From Cyathus striatus (taxonomy: Eukaryota > Basidiomycota > Agaricomycetes > Agaricales > Nidulariaceae): DNA of 64,000 bases. Made by a program: the position numbers and the translations under genes. Location: assembly GCA_025738555.1 (NCBI GenBank), contig JAOVFP010000008.1, positions 1,984,001 through 2,048,000 on the forward strand, in the 5' to 3' direction. Below the pieces are notes generated by a model. The model did no database searches and was not told the DNA's origin. It saw only the letters and a program-made list of their open reading frames with translations. Positions within the stretch are counted from its first letter, which is position 1, and every line of letters starts with the position of its first letter. Positions 35,373-47,529 of this stretch are shown one piece after another.

Positions 35373-35465
35373 ATGGAAGAACCAATGGACATGCCTACTA
35401 AGCCTGAGGATCCTTCTTGGCAAGGAAATGGGCATGAATTCAATAATTTGCCTGATAACATAAAG

Positions 35466-36358
35466 GAGGTCTTTACACTCCCCCCCCCATTCCAGCCGGA
35501 CTCCAGGTGGACTCCATGGATTCCACAGACTATCCAGACAGACTCCAAGGATTTTCCAGATAGTCCTTGGAATCCAGCTGGACTCCAGCTGGACTCATTT
35601 TAGCTGCAAGTCCTGCCAATTTTTTCAAGTCCAGTCCAGTTCAAGTCCACCTGGAGTCCACCAGGAGTCCAGCTGGAATCTGTTCGTTAGCAGGAGTCCA
35701 GCCAGTTCAGCAGGAATTCCAGCAGACCAAATCCTTTCAGAATTCACCTGGACTCCAGCTGGACCTATGGCAGAACCAGACTACATTTACTTTACTAATG
35801 TACTGGCTCAGTTACTTACTATTACTAGTTGTATGTATTATTAATATAGAATAAAATTTTTGCAACAAGCACGAATTGGACCCTCACTACAGAGAGATCA
35901 CATGAGATAATAAAGTGTACAATATACCACTATACCAAGCGGCCTTACTATATTTATTTTCACCATGTTACATAACTACCAGCGATATTGCACTTTCCTC
36001 ATATGGTACGTTTTTTCCCAGTGCATTTCTTTTTCTCTCACGTCAGTGCCTCGCCCTCCCACATCAATGACTCAAGCTCCCACGTCATCACCTCAAGCCC
36101 ACCTCACCATTTCCTCTTCGTTGCCTAGCACCAGCCTCAACATTCCCACTTTGTCGTCACCTCAAGCCCACTCATGGTCCCATGTCATCACATCAAGCCC
36201 ACTCATGGTCTCACGTCATTGCCTGAAGCCCACACTATGGTCCCATGTCATCACCTCGAACTATCTGTTTCGGCAGGCGACGAATCAATTACAAGATTGA
36301 TAATAGGTGCAGCTCGGTGTGAAGGTTGTGTGTGTGAGAACACATACAGGTTACAGGT
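35466..36358. repeat. Left subterminal repeats of element C
   Basis: 35466-35770 carries GGACTCCAGCTGGACTCCA-type words in both orientations. 36060-36260 holds a second set, imperfect ~30-45 base repeats of CATGGTCCCATGTCATCAC followed by TCAAGCCCACT. The 35770-35960 stretch between them has no repeat or gene. Confidence 0.65.
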
Positions 36359-37330
36359 ATGTTTTTTTCGTCTCATCTTTGCTTCCTTCGCCTGCGCCGT
36401 CTCGCAAGTGATGAGCGCATATGTCGTATCCACCCCCTCGGCTCTTTCCCATGTGCCGTCTTGCAAGTGATGAGCACATGCTGCCTCCACCCCTCATCTC
36501 CTCCCTCACCTCCTTCACCTGCACCATCTTGCAAGCAATGAGCACATACACTATCTTCACTCCCTTGCCTCCTCCCCTGTGCCTTGTCTCGCAAATGACA
36601 AGCACACATCCTTTTCCTCCTCCCACTGCCTCGTCTTGCAAGTGACGAGGACAAGTGGCCATCCCCCTTCTTCCTCCCCTGTGCCTCATCTCACAAACGA
36701 TGAGTGCACATCTCCTTCCTCCTCCCACCACCTCATCTTGCAAATGACAAGGATGAGCGACCGTCCCCTGCACTTCGTCTCGCAAATGACAAGCACATGC
36801 CCCCCACCTTCTCCCACCACCTCGTCTCGCAAGTGATGAGGATCTCCACCCCCTCACCTCCTCCCCCTGTGCCATCTCACAAGTGGCGAGCATAGGCATT
36901 GCCCCCCCTTGTCTCCTCCTCACCTCCTCCCCCTGCACCGTCTCGCAAGTGACGAGCGTAGCATCTCCCCCTCGTCTCCTCCCCCTGCGCCGTCTCATAA
37001 GTGATGAGCGTAGGCGTTGTCTCCCCCTCATCTCCCCCTCGTCTCCTCCCCCCATGCTGTCTCACAAGTGACGGGCATAGGCGTTGTCTCCCCTCATCTC
37101 CTCCCCCTGCACCATCTCACAAGTGATGAGCATAGGTATCGTCTCCCCCTCGTCTTCTTCCCCTCATCTCCTCCCCCTCGTCTTCTCCCCATGTGCCATC
37201 TCACAAGTGACGAGTGTAGGTGTCATCTCCCCCTTGTTGTCTCCCCCTCATCTCTACCCTCTTGCCTCCTCCTCCTGCACTGTCTCCACCCCCACCTCCT
37301 TCCCCTGCGCTGTCCTGCTTTGAGGCTGTG
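36359..37330 (+). repeat. C-rich minisatellite upstream of the element C gene
   Basis: About 16 units of roughly 58-65 bases centred on TCTCGCAAGTGACGAGC, with TCTCCCCCTCGTCTCCTCCC between. The core matches that of the minisatellite in element B (CACTTGCGAGACGAGGGC) read on the coding strand. Long frames on both strands here are by-products of the repeat. Confidence 0.8.
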
Positions 37331-38152
37331 TTTCGGGGAGAGGAAGGCCGAGTAGATTATGTATTCATGTTCTGTAGCCAATCAAATACAATATATATTT
37401 ATCTGTGTCTAGTATAGCCTATGAAAGGCCACATATTTTTAGTCTTTTGATCATGTGTGTGCTGTGCACCTTCCAAGTCATTGCTATGCATCAATCCCCA
37501 TCTCTTTCTTCTCAACCACCACCATCTCACCATTTCAAAGCATTCTAACACATTTCCACACAATGGCTCATTGCTCTACTTGCTCTGCTACCACTCAGGC
37601 TTCCAGTATCCTTCCTACTGAATCTGCACCACCATCAGCTACACATGAGACTTGCACAGAGTCTCGCAAGCGTGGTACTTCTGCTGCTGATCTCACAGCT
37701 CAGCCACCAACAAAGAAGGCCAATATACCCATCTCAGATGAAGAGGAGGCTGAAAATGTGCAGGAAAAACAGGTTAAAAAGATCATAAAAGGCAAAAAAG
37801 GCAAAAAAACTCGGTATGGTTTCAGATCTTTCTTCCACTGCCTCACTAATAATTTTGTAGGAAAACTTCAGAAAAGAAAGCAGCTGAGGATGCTGCTGCA
37901 GATGCAGAGGGTGTTCCTGATCTTACTGCATATGTATTATATGTATTTATACAAGTCAGAGTCAGCAACCAATATACTTAAGTTCTTAGAAGATGTTTTT
38001 CCTAATGAAGAATCAAGACCAGATTATATATGTATTGACAAGGCATGTAAGGTTCTTAGAACAGCAGTTGCAAATGGAAGTTGGGTATATTGGTTTAAAG
38101 GTAGTTGCTTTGTAGTGGATGGGTATCATTGTACAAATCATCACTCAGATGA

Positions 38153-38759
38153 TGTCATATCCATGACAATCCCTGTACCATTGGAGTCAACTCCGGGTTT
38201 ACTCTGCTTTTAGTACGTTTCCTCCGGACTATGTATACTTGTTATATATCGAACTCTTCCTTACTAAATGTTTACTTGTATTTGTTTACTTGTTCCTTCC
38301 CTTTAATATTACTACCTCGTTCTCCGGCCGCAGCCATTTCTCCTATGACTATAATCTAGAGGCATACTAGTTTACCATATTCTACATTTCATGGAGTTTA
38401 CTTAACCCTAGGATGCCACATACCCATGGGCATTACTCCGTATGCATTCGGACAAAGTAGTTTACTATATAAATTACTCCTGTAATGTAGATAGACTTCA
38501 GTTTCAAATCAACTATGTTTACACCCTTCTCCCACTTGGGCCTTGAGCCAACTCCGCTATTTTGCCACTTACTCCGCTTTGTTCTAAATACAGAACTGGA
38601 AGTCCAAGGGGCACAACACACAAGTTGAAGCCAATGTTCCACTACTCCTGTACTTGTTCATTATCTCCACACACCTTACTAACATTGTACAAGTTACTCC
38701 ACTATTAGACTATCTACTCCGAGGTTCTTATCCCTAGTGGAATAGAACAGGACGTGACA
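38153..38759 (+). repeat. 5' LTR of the gypsy element
   Basis: 607 bases, TGTCATATCC to GGACGTGACA. Contains the CTCCG-rich words that recur through the element. It has split the element C transposase after HHSDD. Confidence 0.95.
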
Positions 38760-38925
38760 GTATTTGAAACTCACTCCCTTGGATCTTCTCCACATTTTTG
38801 TCTTTTCTCCGATGGCTACTCGTACCGAGACTGCTCATCAATGCAGCCACCAGCAGCAAACAATCCCGCTGCAAGCCTGACGCAGTAATTGTTTGGCTTC
38901 TCAGCAATCCACTACTCAACGTATG

Positions 38926-39503
38926 TGTCACGACCGTACCCCTAGCCTGACTTGGCAGCGGAGTACGAGAGGGTGACTGCGGAGAAACGAGGGGTGAGTA
39001 TGAGACGAAAGCAGAGAATGACAACTCAGGGGGTAGGACTTCGGCTTCAGCTTATGTGCTGAGAGGTGTAACTCAAGTCAGACGAAAGGGTGAGGACGTA
39101 GTTCAATACGAAACTAAAGACTAAGTACAAATCGAGTACTACTTAAATACTAGAGACTCGGAGTAAGTAAAGGCCAGCGGAGAAGTATGGTCAGGGTAGG
39201 CGTACATAGAATGAAGACTAAAACTAATTAAACATAATAAAACACGTCGGAGAAGTGAGCGTGTATGGCGGTGTAAAGTAAAACAGATAGTGGCGCACTT
39301 AAGAATGATAAGTGACTCACTATGAGATGTATACTACATTACTGAGGGGATAGCTCAGTAGAACGGAAGAAAGGAAATGAGAGTAATCTATGTACAGTAA
39401 TCAATAAGTAATATTAAGAACATAATCAAAAGTCCGGAGTAAACAAAGGGAAAGGTGGAGTAAGAGCATAGGGGTCCGGAGGTAGGCGATACGGGATATG
39501 ACA
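38926..39503 (+). mobile_element. Solo LTR of another retrotransposon inside gag
   Basis: The 578-base insertion starts TGTCACGACCGTACCCC and ends GGATATGACA, flanked by the 5-base duplication GTATG (38921-38925 and 39504-39508). No internal coding sequence. The surrounding gag frame is continuous across it, which confirms the insertion. Its ends differ from the host element's LTR except for the short TGTCA/TGACA termini. Confidence 0.88.
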
Positions 39504-41058
39504 GTATGACTACCGTCCCACGACCTCTTTCTGTTTCTCATTCTCCTGTTCCAGAGTCGGCCAGTGCATTGGTCTCGAGAATTCCTGTCTCGGCCAGACA
39601 TGCTCAACGGGTGCTGCAACCAGCATTTGAGTATGTCAGCAATGCCCGACCCATGCTGCTTGTTTTTCCATTTGACCCAACACTCATTCCACATGCTACC
39701 ATTGACTCTGACCCACGAGCCCCAACTCCGGGCCTAGCACCCCCTAAAGCACCTATACCTTCAGGTGCTGGGAGTGCCCCGCCACCACCTCCACCCGGAG
39801 ATAATGGCAATGGGGGCAATGGTTACAAATCATCTGAGGACGGCTCCAACCATGAGCCCTCTGATGGTAATTCTCAGTTTGGTGACATTGAGGATGAAGT
39901 TACTCCCTCTGATCACAGAGATTCTGCAGGCCATGGAGAAACTCCTCCTGGTGGGCCTGGAAGACCTGGAGGCTCTGGTCCTTCATCTCATGGCTCCTCT
40001 CGCTCCTCTCACTCATCCTCCTACCACCCTCATCGACATCATTATGACGGAGAAGATGTGGTTGGTGCTCTGACTACCATAGTTGAGCACATTATGGATC
40101 AGCCACCTCCTACTCCTGCACCACGTGACAAGAAAGTTAAAGTGCCTGACTTTTTCGATGGCTCTAGCACCGATAAACTGGATGCATTCTTAACTCAGTG
40201 CCACCTAAATTTCCGGAACAACCCCCACCTTTACAACAGTAACCAGGCAAAAGTCAACTATACATTAACTTTTCTCCGGGGATCTGCAGGGGCTTTGTTC
40301 AGTTCACATCTGGATGAGGATGTTTATGAGCGCTGGATGGATGACTGGCTCTTTTTCATTAGTTTGCTCCGGACTCACTTCGGACAAACTAACCCCCGAG
40401 CAGAGGCTGAACTGGAGATCTGTGCACTGAAGATGGAAAACAACCATCGCATCACTTCGTACAAAATCGATTTCAACAAGTATGCTACCTTGTTGAATTG
40501 GGACGACCCATCCCTCACCTCACAATACTACTATGGGTTATGTCCACGCATTAAGGACAAAATCTCTGGCAGGGAGATTCCTCGTCCTGAATCCCTTCAG
40601 CCTATGAAGGCTTTGGCCCAGGGTTTCGATCAGCGCCATTTGGAGCACAGTACTGAGCGTGCCATTGAGGAGAGGCATCACAAGGTTGCTGCTGCACCTT
40701 CCAAGACTCTTCCTCCGGCTTCCAACAATAGGAACCGGGGAAACACTCCTGCAGAGCCTGCTGCCTCCACCTCTAATGCTGCATCAGTACCTACTCTGAG
40801 CACTTCCTCCGGGTCTACAGCCCAACCACGTTGTCCTACCTCTCAAGGTCCAGACTTAACAGGTAAATTAGGACCTGATGGTAAGTTAACTCCGGAGGAG
40901 CGCAAACGTCGCTTGGACAACAAGCTCTGCTTGTTTTGTGTTAAAGCTGGACACATGACTAAGGATTGCCGCAAAGCTACATCCACAGCTGCAAGAGCAC
41001 GTGCTGCTGCTATTTCCTCTGAGGCATCTGCCTCGGTGAGCCCCACTACAGGGAGTTC

Positions 41059-41065
41059 AAAAAAA
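41059..41065 (+). promoter_or_regulatory. -1 ribosomal frameshift site at the gag-pol junction
   Basis: In the gag frame the sequence is TCA AAA AAA TAG, giving the slippery heptamer A AAA AAA directly before the gag stop. Slipping back one base reads FKKIERGPCNSTQ and continues in frame into pol without a stop. A downstream structure could not be tested. Confidence 0.75.
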
Positions 41066-44000
41066 TAGAGCGCGGTCCTTGTAACTCCACACAAGTCGAG
41101 GGCCACGTTCCTCTCCCTTGTGCTCTCATGGAGGTAAGACTTAACACGTCCACTCTTTCTGACCCTCAGGCTGTACATATACCGCTCTCCTCTCCATCTC
41201 CTATAACACCGAACATTTTACTTACCTATGCTGCCCTTATTGACTCCGGCTCTACTCACTGTTTCATTGACTCACTCTTTGTCTGGAGAAATCACCTACC
41301 TACCACTCCTATAACCCCGATAGCATTACGACTGTTTGACGGCACCACAAACTCTACTCTTACAGAAAGTACTACTTTGCCTGTAATGTTTCCATCTGGT
41401 GAATGCATCTCCCTTGCACTTTATGTGACTCTGCTTGATTCTTCTTGTTCCATGGTTCTAGGATTTAACTGGCTCTCCCAATACAATCCATTGATTGACT
41501 GGGTACAGAGACGCATACTTCGCTTCCAAACCACTGTTACAGAGAAATCATCTCCGCTTTCGTCGACCCCTGCTCTGAAGGATACTCCTTCGTTGCCACC
41601 TGCTTCACCAGATGAGCCATCTTTTCCTCCACTGGACTCATGTCCTCCTCCGAGCATCTCTATGATCAATGCTGCCGCATTTCTTAGAGCTAGCAAACTT
41701 GAAGGGTCTCAAACCTTCAGGATACATCTCGGTGCTGTAGTCTCTGTGTCTGCTGCTGCTGCTATGGCCACAGAGACCATTGACCTTTCTAATGTTCCCT
41801 CAGACTACCACGAGTTTGCTGACGTCTTCAGCAAGAACCAAGCAGATACACTTGCTCCACACCGTCCTTACGATCTTAAAATCAATCTGGATAAAGGCTC
41901 TTCTCCTCCGGTTGGTACAATCTATTCTCTTTCCCAATCCGAGCTTGGATCTTTACGGGAGTTCATTGATGAACATCTCCGTATTGGCTTCATACGTCCT
42001 TCACATTCTCTGCACGGAGCACCAGTGCTCTTTGTCCGGAAGAAGGATGGTTCACTTCGGCTTTGTGTCGATTTCCGTGGACTCAATGCCATTTCCAAGA
42101 AGGATAGGTACCCTCTCCCTCTCATTGCCAACCTCCTTGATAGTCCTCGCAAGGCTCGAATTTATTCTAAAATCGATCTCCACCACGCCTACCATCTTGT
42201 CCATATCACTGACGGAGATGAATGGAAGACTGCCTTTCACACTCGCTATGGCTCATTTGAATTGCTAGTAATGCCATTTGGACTTACCAATGCACTGGCA
42301 GCTTTTCAACATTTTATGAACGACATCTTCAAGGATTTACTTGACGTGTGTGTAATAGTTTACCTCGACGATATTCTTATCTACTCCAATAACATGGAGG
42401 AACACTGTCAACACATTAAGGAAGTCCTACGCCAATTACGAAAGCATGGTCTTTATGCCCAGGCAGATAAGTGTGAATTCCACACAGAGTCTGTTGAGTA
42501 CCTTGGTTTTGTTCTTTCTCCGTCCGGCCTCACAATGTCTAAGGACAAAGTCCAAACAATTCAGGATTGGCCTGAGCCTAGAAAAGTGAAAGATGTTCAA
42601 TCTTTCCTTGGCTTTGCCAATTTCTACCGACATTTCATCCGAGATTACTCAGACATTGTTGTTTCATTAACATGTCTTACCCGGAAAGGTTTGAAGTGGG
42701 ACTTTACTCCGGCATGCTGTGTGGCATTCAATCATCTGAAAGATGCTTTCAGTACTGCTCCAGTGCTTACACACTGGGTGCCAGATGCACAGATTATAGT
42801 AGAGACTGATGCTTCAGACTATGCACTTGGAGCTATTCTCTCTATCATCACTGATGATGGCGATATCCACCCTATAGCATTCCACTCCAGGACCTTTACT
42901 GCTCCGGAGTTGAACTACGACACCCATGACAAAGAACTCCTAGCGATCTTTGAAGCTTTCAAAGTATGGTGACATTACTTGGAGGGTTCTGGTATTCCAA
43001 TCGATGTGGTCACTGATCATAAGAACCTGGAATACTTCTCCACTACCAAGATCCTCACTTGTCATCAAGCCCATTGGTCGGAGTATCTTTCTCAATTCAA
43101 TCTAGTTATACATTTTCGTCTGGGGAAGCTCGGAGCTAAACCAGATGCATTAACTAGATGCTGGGACGTCTATCCTAAAGAGGGGGATAACGACTATGCC
43201 ACAGTCAATCCGCATAACTTTAGGCCAGTTTTCACTCAAGAACAACTCCTTACCTCATTGCAAGCTACTATTCTCTTCCTACCGATTCTCGGAGCTAGCA
43301 TAGTTATGGACGTTGAGCAGCTTCATCATGATATCCTGATTGCTCAACCTACTGACACTGTTGCTGCCATTCATCTCTGAGATCCCACTGGTCGTTGGTC
43401 AGTCAGAACGGACAAATTACTCCGTCTCGATGAACGTATCTATGTTCCCAATGACAACTCCCTTCGCCTCCGCGTTCTCCAGTACAAGCATGATCACATC
43501 CTTGCTGGACACCCTGGTCAAAACAAAACCTTGTCCATCATCAGGCGTGAATACACTTGGCCCAGCCTCCGTACTTATATCAAGGACTACTGTAAGTCCT
43601 GTACCACTTGCATGCGATCTAAACCCCAAAGGCATCGACCCTATGGCACTTTGAAGCAACTCCCAATTCCAGGATGTCCATGGAGTTCTATTTCAATGGA
43701 TTTCATCGAAACACTTCCTAAGTCCGGTTCAGAAGAGTATAACTCTGTTCTGGTCATCATAGATCATTTCAGCAAGCAGGCAATATTCATCCCCTGTTAT
43801 AACACCATTACCTCCACCCAACTCACTCAGCTCTTTGTCTTGCACGTATTTTCTAAACATGGTGTTCCAGAGCATGTTACCTCCGACAGAGGCTTGGAGT
43901 TCATCTCTCATTTCTTCCGTTCATTGGGCAAAGTCCTCAACATGACCTTGCACTTTACCTCTGGGTATCACCCAGAGGGCGATGGACAAACAGAATGTAT

Positions 44001-44778
44001 CAACCAAGTTCTGGAGCAATATGTCCGCATTTACTGCAACTACCAGCAGGACAACTGGGCTGTTCTACTTCCTCTCGCTGAGTTCGCGTATAATAATACT
44101 CTGAGCTCGACCACTAATACAACCCCCTTCTTCGCCAACAAGGGTTATCATCCAGCAATAACAGTTCATCCGGAACGAGATGTTACTGCAGCTAAAGCAT
44201 GGGAATTTGCCGTTGACCTCCAAGAACTTCATGAACTCCTCAAAATCGAAATAGCACTTGCTCAAAAGCGTTATCAAGTCGGAGCAGACAACTGTCAGTT
44301 GCCAGCTCCGGAGTTCAAGGTTGGAACAAAGGCTTTTGTCTGCGCTAAGTTCTTTAAATCTACTCGTCCAGCAAAAAAGTTTGCTGAAAAGTATTATGGT
44401 CCATACAAGATTATTGCCGAGACTGGATCCCACTCCCGCACCTTACGCCTCCCCACCAACTTTCGCTCAGTTCATCTGGTCTTCCACGTCTCTATGCTCG
44501 AGCCAGCCACAGAAAATCCTTTCCCTGAACGTGAAATACCTCCGCCTCCTCCAGTGGAACTTGATGGCGACATCGAGTATGAAGTCAGCGAAATCTGTGA
44601 CTCCAAGTTAGATCGTCATTGCAAATGAAAACTCCGGTATCTAGTCCGCTGGTCTGGATATGAGGGCATGGACGAAGAATTAACTTGGCTAGCTGCAACA
44701 GAGCTAGAGCATGCTTTTGAACTTATTCAGGAATTCCATTCGAAATATCCTGATAAGCCCAATCCAGACACCACTTAG
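41066..44778 (+). pseudogene. pol: gypsy pol polyprotein (PR-RT-RH-IN-chromodomain), three TGA stops
   Basis: Read from the frameshift site or from ATG 41128 to TAG 44776-44778. Protease ALIDSGSTHCF (about 41240); reverse transcriptase with LRLCVDFRGLNAI and YLDDILIYS (about 42364); RNase H VETDASDYALGAIL (about 42800); integrase with HH..CTTCMRS finger (43490-43620), SMDFIETLP, VTSDRG and the YHPEGDGQTECIN end of the DDE core (about 43960-44000); chromodomain LRYLVRWSGYEG with ELTWLA (44632-44700), which in chromoviruses steers integration to marked chromatin. In-frame TGA codons at 42970, 43378 and 44626 truncate it; the first and third sit where arginine (CGA) is expected. Confidence 0.93.
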
Positions 44779-45108
44779 ACTTTACTCCGCTTTTACTCAT
44801 TTTACTCCGCTTTCACTCCTTTTCTTAGTTTCAATCTCTAGTGCACTCATGCACACACATACACCAAAAAACAATTCATAGTCCAAAACCTACAAAATAT
44901 TTTCTCCTGTCTATGCACATTTTCCTCTGGCTCGATTTTCATTTCTATCTTCATTTTCACTCCCAGACTCATTATCTCCGCCACAGTATCATTTACTCCA
45001 CCTCTGGCATTGCCCTCAGCAATCTCCGGAGTTTTTCACTGCTGAATAAGCATAACTATTCCTATTCGTCTTAAAGGCCTCGAAGGCTCGGCCTTAATGG
45101 GAGGATAC

Positions 45109-45718
45109 TGTCATATCTGTGACAATCCCTGTACCATTGGAATCAACTCCGGGTTTACTCCGCTTTTAGTACGTTTCCTCCGGACTATGTATACTTGTTA
45201 TATATCGAACTCTTCCTTACTAAATGTTTACTTGTATCTGTTTACTTGTTCCTTCCCTTTAATATTACTACCTCGTTCTCCGGCCGCAGCCATTTCTCCT
45301 ATGACTATAATCTAGAGGCATACTATTAGTTTACCATGTTCTACATTTCATGGAGTTTACTTAACCCTAGGATGCCACATACCCATGGGCATTACTCCGT
45401 ATGCATTCGGATAAAGTAGTTTACTATATAAACTACTCCTGTAATGTAGATAGACTTCAGTTTCAAATCAACTACATTTACACCCTTCTCCCACTTGGGC
45501 CTTGAGCCAACTCCGCTATTTTGCCACTTACTCCGCTTTGTTCTAAATACAGAACTGGAAGTCCAAGGGGCGCAACACACAAGTTGAAGCCAATGTTCCA
45601 CTACTCCTGTACTTGTTCATTATCTCCACACACCTTACTAACATTGTACAAGTTACTCTGCTATTAGACTATCTACTCCGAGGTTCTTATCCCTAGTGGA
45701 ATAGAACGGGATGTGACA
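45109..45718 (+). repeat. 3' LTR of the gypsy element
   Basis: 610 bases, TGTCATATCT to GGATGTGACA. It is preceded at 45097-45108 by the purine-rich AATGGGAGGATA-type tract expected for plus-strand priming. 44779-45096 between pol and this tract is noncoding and rich in TTTACTCCGC words. Confidence 0.95.
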
Positions 45719-46033
45719 GATGATTACCTTTGTAGGAAGTGGTGTAATCCTGCACCTCGAGATGGTTCTGCACCAAATCTTGTTTACATGGCGCAAGATA
45801 GAAATGGTGAAATATATCATAAATGAGCTTTCAATACACAAGCTTGTGAACAGCTGAATTCATGGCTTGGTGGATTTGAATCTATAATGAAATGCATGAC
45901 TCCAAGTAACTTTAATTGGTTCATACATTCTATGATCTTTCATCATACTCAACATGTAATAAAATGGCAAAACTGTCAAAATTTTAGCATTATTAGTGAA
46001 GATCTAGAACTTGATGATGGTACTGAAATATAA

Positions 46034-46794
46034 TTTCTATGTAATATTTTTATATATAGTGTGAAAAATGTAATAGGTAATAGTAATATTAATGATTATA
46101 ATAATAATACCCCCTAAGTGTAATAATAATGGAAGTACTTAGTCACATCATGTCAGCATGACAACCAAGTAGTAATAGTAAAGAGTAAAGGTCTCTAATG
46201 TTTGTCTAAAATCTAGTGGTAATAATATTCCTCAGGTGTAATAGTAAGTGCAAGTGCTCTACATTCCTTGTTAAGTCCACCTGGAATTCACCTGGAATCC
46301 TGAACCCTTACTTATAATAATATATTATTGTTATACTCAACACAATACACCTAATTCCTTGTGAAGTCCACCTGGAGTCCACCTGGAGTCCTGGACCCTT
46401 ACCTAAGAACACACCTAAGATATTAGGACCCAACAGAAAATACAAAGTCCATCAGGATTTCATCAGGACTCAGCAGAGTCCTGGACCCTTACCTAAGAAC
46501 ACACCTAAGATATCAGGACCCAACAGAAAATACAAAGTCCATCAAGACTCAGCAGAGTCCTGGACCCTTATCTAAGAACACACCTAAGATATCAGGACCC
46601 AACAGGAAATACAAAGTCCATCAGGACTCCATCAAGACTCCATATACTCCAACAGGATGACACCAGGACAATATCCATTCCACCTGGACTCCACCTGGAC
46701 AATTGCTTGTTCAGCTGGAGTCCATCCGGACTATCTGGACTATATTAGGTCCACCCAGAGTCCAGCCAGAGTGGGGGGGGAGTGTAAAGTACTG
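46034..46794. repeat. Right subterminal repeats of element C
   Basis: 46262-46650 holds four imperfect copies of a ~90-120 base unit (GTCCTGGACCCTTACCTAAG, AACACACCTAAGATATCAGG, ACAAAGTCCATCAGGACTC). 46650-46794 has TCCACCTGGACTCCACCTGG words, then GTGGGGGGGGAGTGTAAAGTACTG, the right end of the transposon. 46034-46260 is AT-rich with (AATAAT) tracts. Confidence 0.75.
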
Positions 46795-47529
46795 ACATAA
46801 AGGTACATGTACATTCACAGTTGGCAATATCTAAAGTGCAAGAAACTGTTTTAGTCCCACATAAACAGTGCTCCATGCTTGATTTATTTACTGCACAAAC
46901 ACTGCCACCAGTCTATGCAGGCATTGACAGTTATTCCATTCCCACAGATCATTCCTTTTTTAGCCTTGAGGACCCTGCAAGTGACTGTGAGCTTGAGCTT
47001 CTTGCAACCAGCATTCTGCCAAAAGCTATTGTTGCCAGTTTGTTGGAGCAATCAAAGCAAGCATGACTGGATGGTTACAACTCAATTACATTGCCCAGAG
47101 AGAGAATCCTCTCCCTCTTTGGGCCACCACATTCTGGTCAACACTCCTTGTCCATATTAATACATCCCTTAAAAAATGGAAGGATGCTGTTGATTGGCTC
47201 CAAAGAGACAAGCTCTTTGAACACCGTGGAGCAGAGGTCAACAATGCACTTCACAAGCTCAGTACTATATCTTGGACTGCAAAAATCCCTTGCCAGAAAG
47301 CTCTATTTGATGTAGATATGCTGGTACCATTTCTATCTAGAAGTTGGACATGTTGATATTCCATGTTCCCCTCAAGATACTAACATTGATAGCTGGAACT
47401 GTGGTCTTCTCAGTATGAATACATTGTTTCACTAGTATCTTTCTGCAGATCGACCACTTTTGGAGAAAGACCTAATTTTATGAGACATTGCAAGAATATG
47501 AGCTATGTGAAAAACAGTATATTGCACTC

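Larger units (their letters stand above)
38812..41068 (+). pseudogene. gag: gypsy gag with zinc knuckle, interrupted by a solo LTR
   Basis: The first 38 codons are 38812-38925 (MATRTETAHQCSHQQ). A solo LTR occupies 38926-39503 with one target copy to 39508; ignoring it the frame joins STTQR to MTTVPRPLSV and runs to TAG 41066-41068. TGA at 38878-38880 is a premature stop in the first part. The protein has a Pro/Gly-rich N-terminus, a capsid-like region (KVKVPDFFDGSSTDKLDAFL, about 40136) and a CCHC knuckle CLFCVKAGHMTKDC (about 40930-40971). It would form the particle and bind RNA. 39506-41068 alone encodes 520 residues. Confidence 0.9.
38153..45718 (+). mobile_element. Ty3/gypsy chromovirus LTR retrotransposon
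   Basis: The element is 7,566 bases and flanked by the 5-base duplication GATGA (38148-38152 and 45719-45723). LTRs are 38153-38759 and 45109-45718, each starting TGTCATATC and ending GTGACA; they differ at only about a dozen bases plus a 3-base indel, so the insertion is fairly young. Gag, protease, reverse transcriptase, RNase H, integrase and a C-terminal chromodomain occur in gypsy order. Gag and pol carry premature stops. Confidence 0.95.
37563..46033 (+). pseudogene. KDZ transposase remnant of element C
   Basis: Exon 1 (37563-37813) begins MAHCSTCSATTQAS and ends in a Lys-rich stretch; an intron at 37814-37860 leads to KTSEKKAAEDAADAEGVPDL. Near 37935-37955 the frame jumps into the catalytic part (SATNILKFLEDVFPNEESRP, YICIDKACKVL, CFVVDGYHCTNHH), so the CxC5 and CxC6 region has been deleted. 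The gypsy element interrupts at 38153; coding resumes at 45724 with YLCRKWCNPAPRDGSAPNLV, then ACEQLNSWLGGFESIM and ends at TAA 46031-46033. A TGA at 45824-45826 replaces the arginine found in elements A and B. Confidence 0.85.
35466..46794 (+). mobile_element. KDZ DNA transposon, element C (internally deleted, gypsy-interrupted)
   Basis: The element is flanked by the exact 8-base duplication ACATAAAG (35458-35465 and 46795-46802). The left end starts GAGGTCTTTACACTCCCCCC; the right end read inwards starts CAGTACTTTACACTCCCCCC. Subterminal repeats of TCCACCTGGAGTCCAGC type lie inside both ends, followed on the left by a C-rich minisatellite. Its transposase lacks the middle (both cysteine clusters), so it is a deletion derivative, moved if at all by another copy's enzyme. 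38153-45718 within it is a gypsy element. Confidence 0.9.
35373..47400 (+). pseudogene. Decayed Ulp1-protease-like gene, split by KDZ element C
   Basis: The first piece (35373-35465) reads MEEPMDMPTKPEDPSWQGNG and ends NLPDNIK. Ignoring element C and one ACATAAAG copy, the frame continues at 46803 as VHVHSQLAISKVQETVLVPH and runs to TGA at 47064. After a one-base frame change it resumes at 47063 (LPLWATTFWSTLL, NNALHKLSTISWTAKI, DMLVPFLSRSWTC) to about 47356. The LPLW..TFW / L.T+.W / L+..LSRSWL pattern is that of the N-terminal half of the Ulp1-like cysteine proteases common in agaricomycete genomes near KDZ elements (family recalled from memory, not searched). The catalytic half is not found; it would cleave SUMO-like conjugates. 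Frame changes and stops after 47340 show it is dead. Confidence 0.55.

Noticed and set aside
36351..37055. 234-codon minus-strand frame
   Set aside because: It is the antisense reading of the element C minisatellite.
38921..39504. Spliceosomal intron in gag (GTATGT...ACAG)
   Set aside because: Splicing would not keep the frame, whereas a TG...CA solo LTR with GTATG duplication does.
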